DNA of 5,838 nt from Treponema sp. (GTDB lineage Bacteria > Spirochaetota > Spirochaetia > Treponematales > Breznakiellaceae). Positions within the stretch are counted from its first letter, which is position 1, and each line of letters begins with the position of its first letter. Positions 5,302 to 5,838 of the stretch are shown here, in pieces. The notes beneath the pieces were generated by a model. It worked only from the letters and a program-made list of their open reading frames with translations, was not told the DNA's origin and ran no database searches. Both the position numbers and the translations under genes were made by a program. Location: NCBI GenBank assembly GCA_031269405.1, contig JAISZE010000110.1:1-5838 (forward strand). The letters are read 5' to 3'.

Positions 5302-5838
5302 AAACAGCCTCGTACAACACAAGTTCGCTGCTTAAAGCTCCTTCAAGATGTATATTCAGGCCCTTTTGGGTTAACTCATATCCGCTTACCGTGCAGACAG
5401 CTTCTGTATTGTCAAAGGTAACCCGGTATGTTCTTGAAGCGTCTATCCCGCGGAGTTTGATACATATCTCCCCGTTTTGCGGCGTATCCAGTTGGAATAT
5501 ACCCAGTATCCCCGTCAGCCCGTCTGCGGCGTCCAGTTCCAAAGCACCGTACCCGATAGGTTTCTTCCGCGGAAGTTCCGGCGTGTGGTGGTACACATTT
5601 GAATCCGCTATAAAGGGCCGCACAAATTCTTTGTAAAGCGTAACATGGTGTTTGATGATCTCAATCTGCTTTTCGTTGATCGTTACACCAGACGGCGTGA
5701 TACCGCCTATGGTCATGTGGGTGAACATTAGATTCCGCAGGTGAAGCTGCATATCCCCGGTAAAGTACGCTAACTGGCCGCCGATAAGCCTGTCTATATG
5801 CTCAGGAGGCAGGGCAATGGACATGCCGTTGGTGATTC
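5300..5838 (-). CDS. Alpha-galactosidase-like glycosidase, C-terminal part (GH36 type, partial)
   Basis: The frame enters from the right edge without a start and ends at TAG (5302..5300). About 178 residues are visible. The first internal ATG (5824) is not the start, because the frame continues upstream as ITNG. The visible part holds the last part of the barrel (ALPPEHIDR, GDMQLHLRNLMF, TIGGITP) and a helix VTLYKEFVRPF followed by YHHTPE. After that comes a C-terminal beta-sandwich with GYGALEL, GIFQL, KLRGIDASRTYRV, SGYELTQKGL and SELVLYE. This pattern is that of GH36-type alpha-galactosidases and relatives, which remove terminal galactose from oligosaccharides or glycoconjugates. The catalytic aspartates lie upstream, outside the window, so activity cannot be judged. 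Whether it is secreted is also unknown. It is the first visible gene of the leftward operon and is closely coupled to the APH-fold kinase. A related clan GH-D specificity remains possible. Confidence 0.7.
   Translation of the reverse strand, partial: ITNGMSIALPPEHIDRLIGGQLAYFTGDMQLHLRNLMFTHMTIGGITPSGVTINEKQIEIIKHHVTLYKEFVRPFIADSNVYHHTPELPRKKPIGYGALELDAADGLTGILGIFQLDTPQNGEICIKLRGIDASRTYRVTFDNTEAVCTVSGYELTQKGLNIHLEGALSSELVLYEAV

Noticed and set aside
4231..5322. ATG at 5322 as the kinase start
   Set aside because: It would overlap the glycosidase by 23 bases without a ribosome site, while GTG at 5289 has GAAGG six bases upstream.

Overview
The window reads as a chromosomal accessory region of a free-living or gut-associated bacterium of roughly balanced base composition. 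It has clear sigma70-type promoters, several TTG/GTG starts and short intergenic gaps. The gene content (a GntR/LacI-type regulator, a GH172 remnant, a GH36-type alpha-galactosidase and a MoxR/DUF58 pair) would suit a carbohydrate-using spirochaete such as a termite-gut Treponema. That taxonomic guess rests on the general look of the proteins and is weak.

Layout. Positions 1-383 are a divergent regulatory region. A near-consensus leftward promoter (215..186) feeds a leader with a hairpin plus T-tract and a Shine-Dalgarno sequence, leading to a possible gene that leaves the left edge. A near-consensus rightward promoter (324..352), with a dyad in its spacer, feeds a short ORF (384..683). That ORF is a shrunken relic of a GH172 (DUF2961) glycoside hydrolase. 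It overlaps the start of a one-component sugar-type regulator (664..1665) with a GntR winged helix and a LacI/periplasmic-binding-like sensor domain. The regulator meets a leftward block head-on, and 64 bases with two back-to-back hairpins separate the two.

The leftward block, read from the right edge, is: the C-terminal part of an alpha-galactosidase-like glycosidase (5838..5300, partial); an APH-fold small-molecule kinase starting 10 bases after it (5289..4231); a gap of about 270 bases; a MoxR AAA+ ATPase (3956..3009); and a membrane-anchored DUF58 protein (3043..1730) whose start overlaps the moxR end.

How the parts may work together (inference). The glycosidase and kinase are probably one transcription unit for releasing and phosphorylating a sugar or sugar-like compound. 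MoxR and DUF58 form the usual ATPase/membrane-partner pair, which probably acts as a chaperone or maturation module at the cell envelope. The relic, its strong promoter and the regulator look like what remains of a sugar-responsive locus whose hydrolase has been lost. The most unusual items are the frame-preserving collapse of the GH172 gene onto the regulator start, and the promoter-attenuator arrangement on the left.
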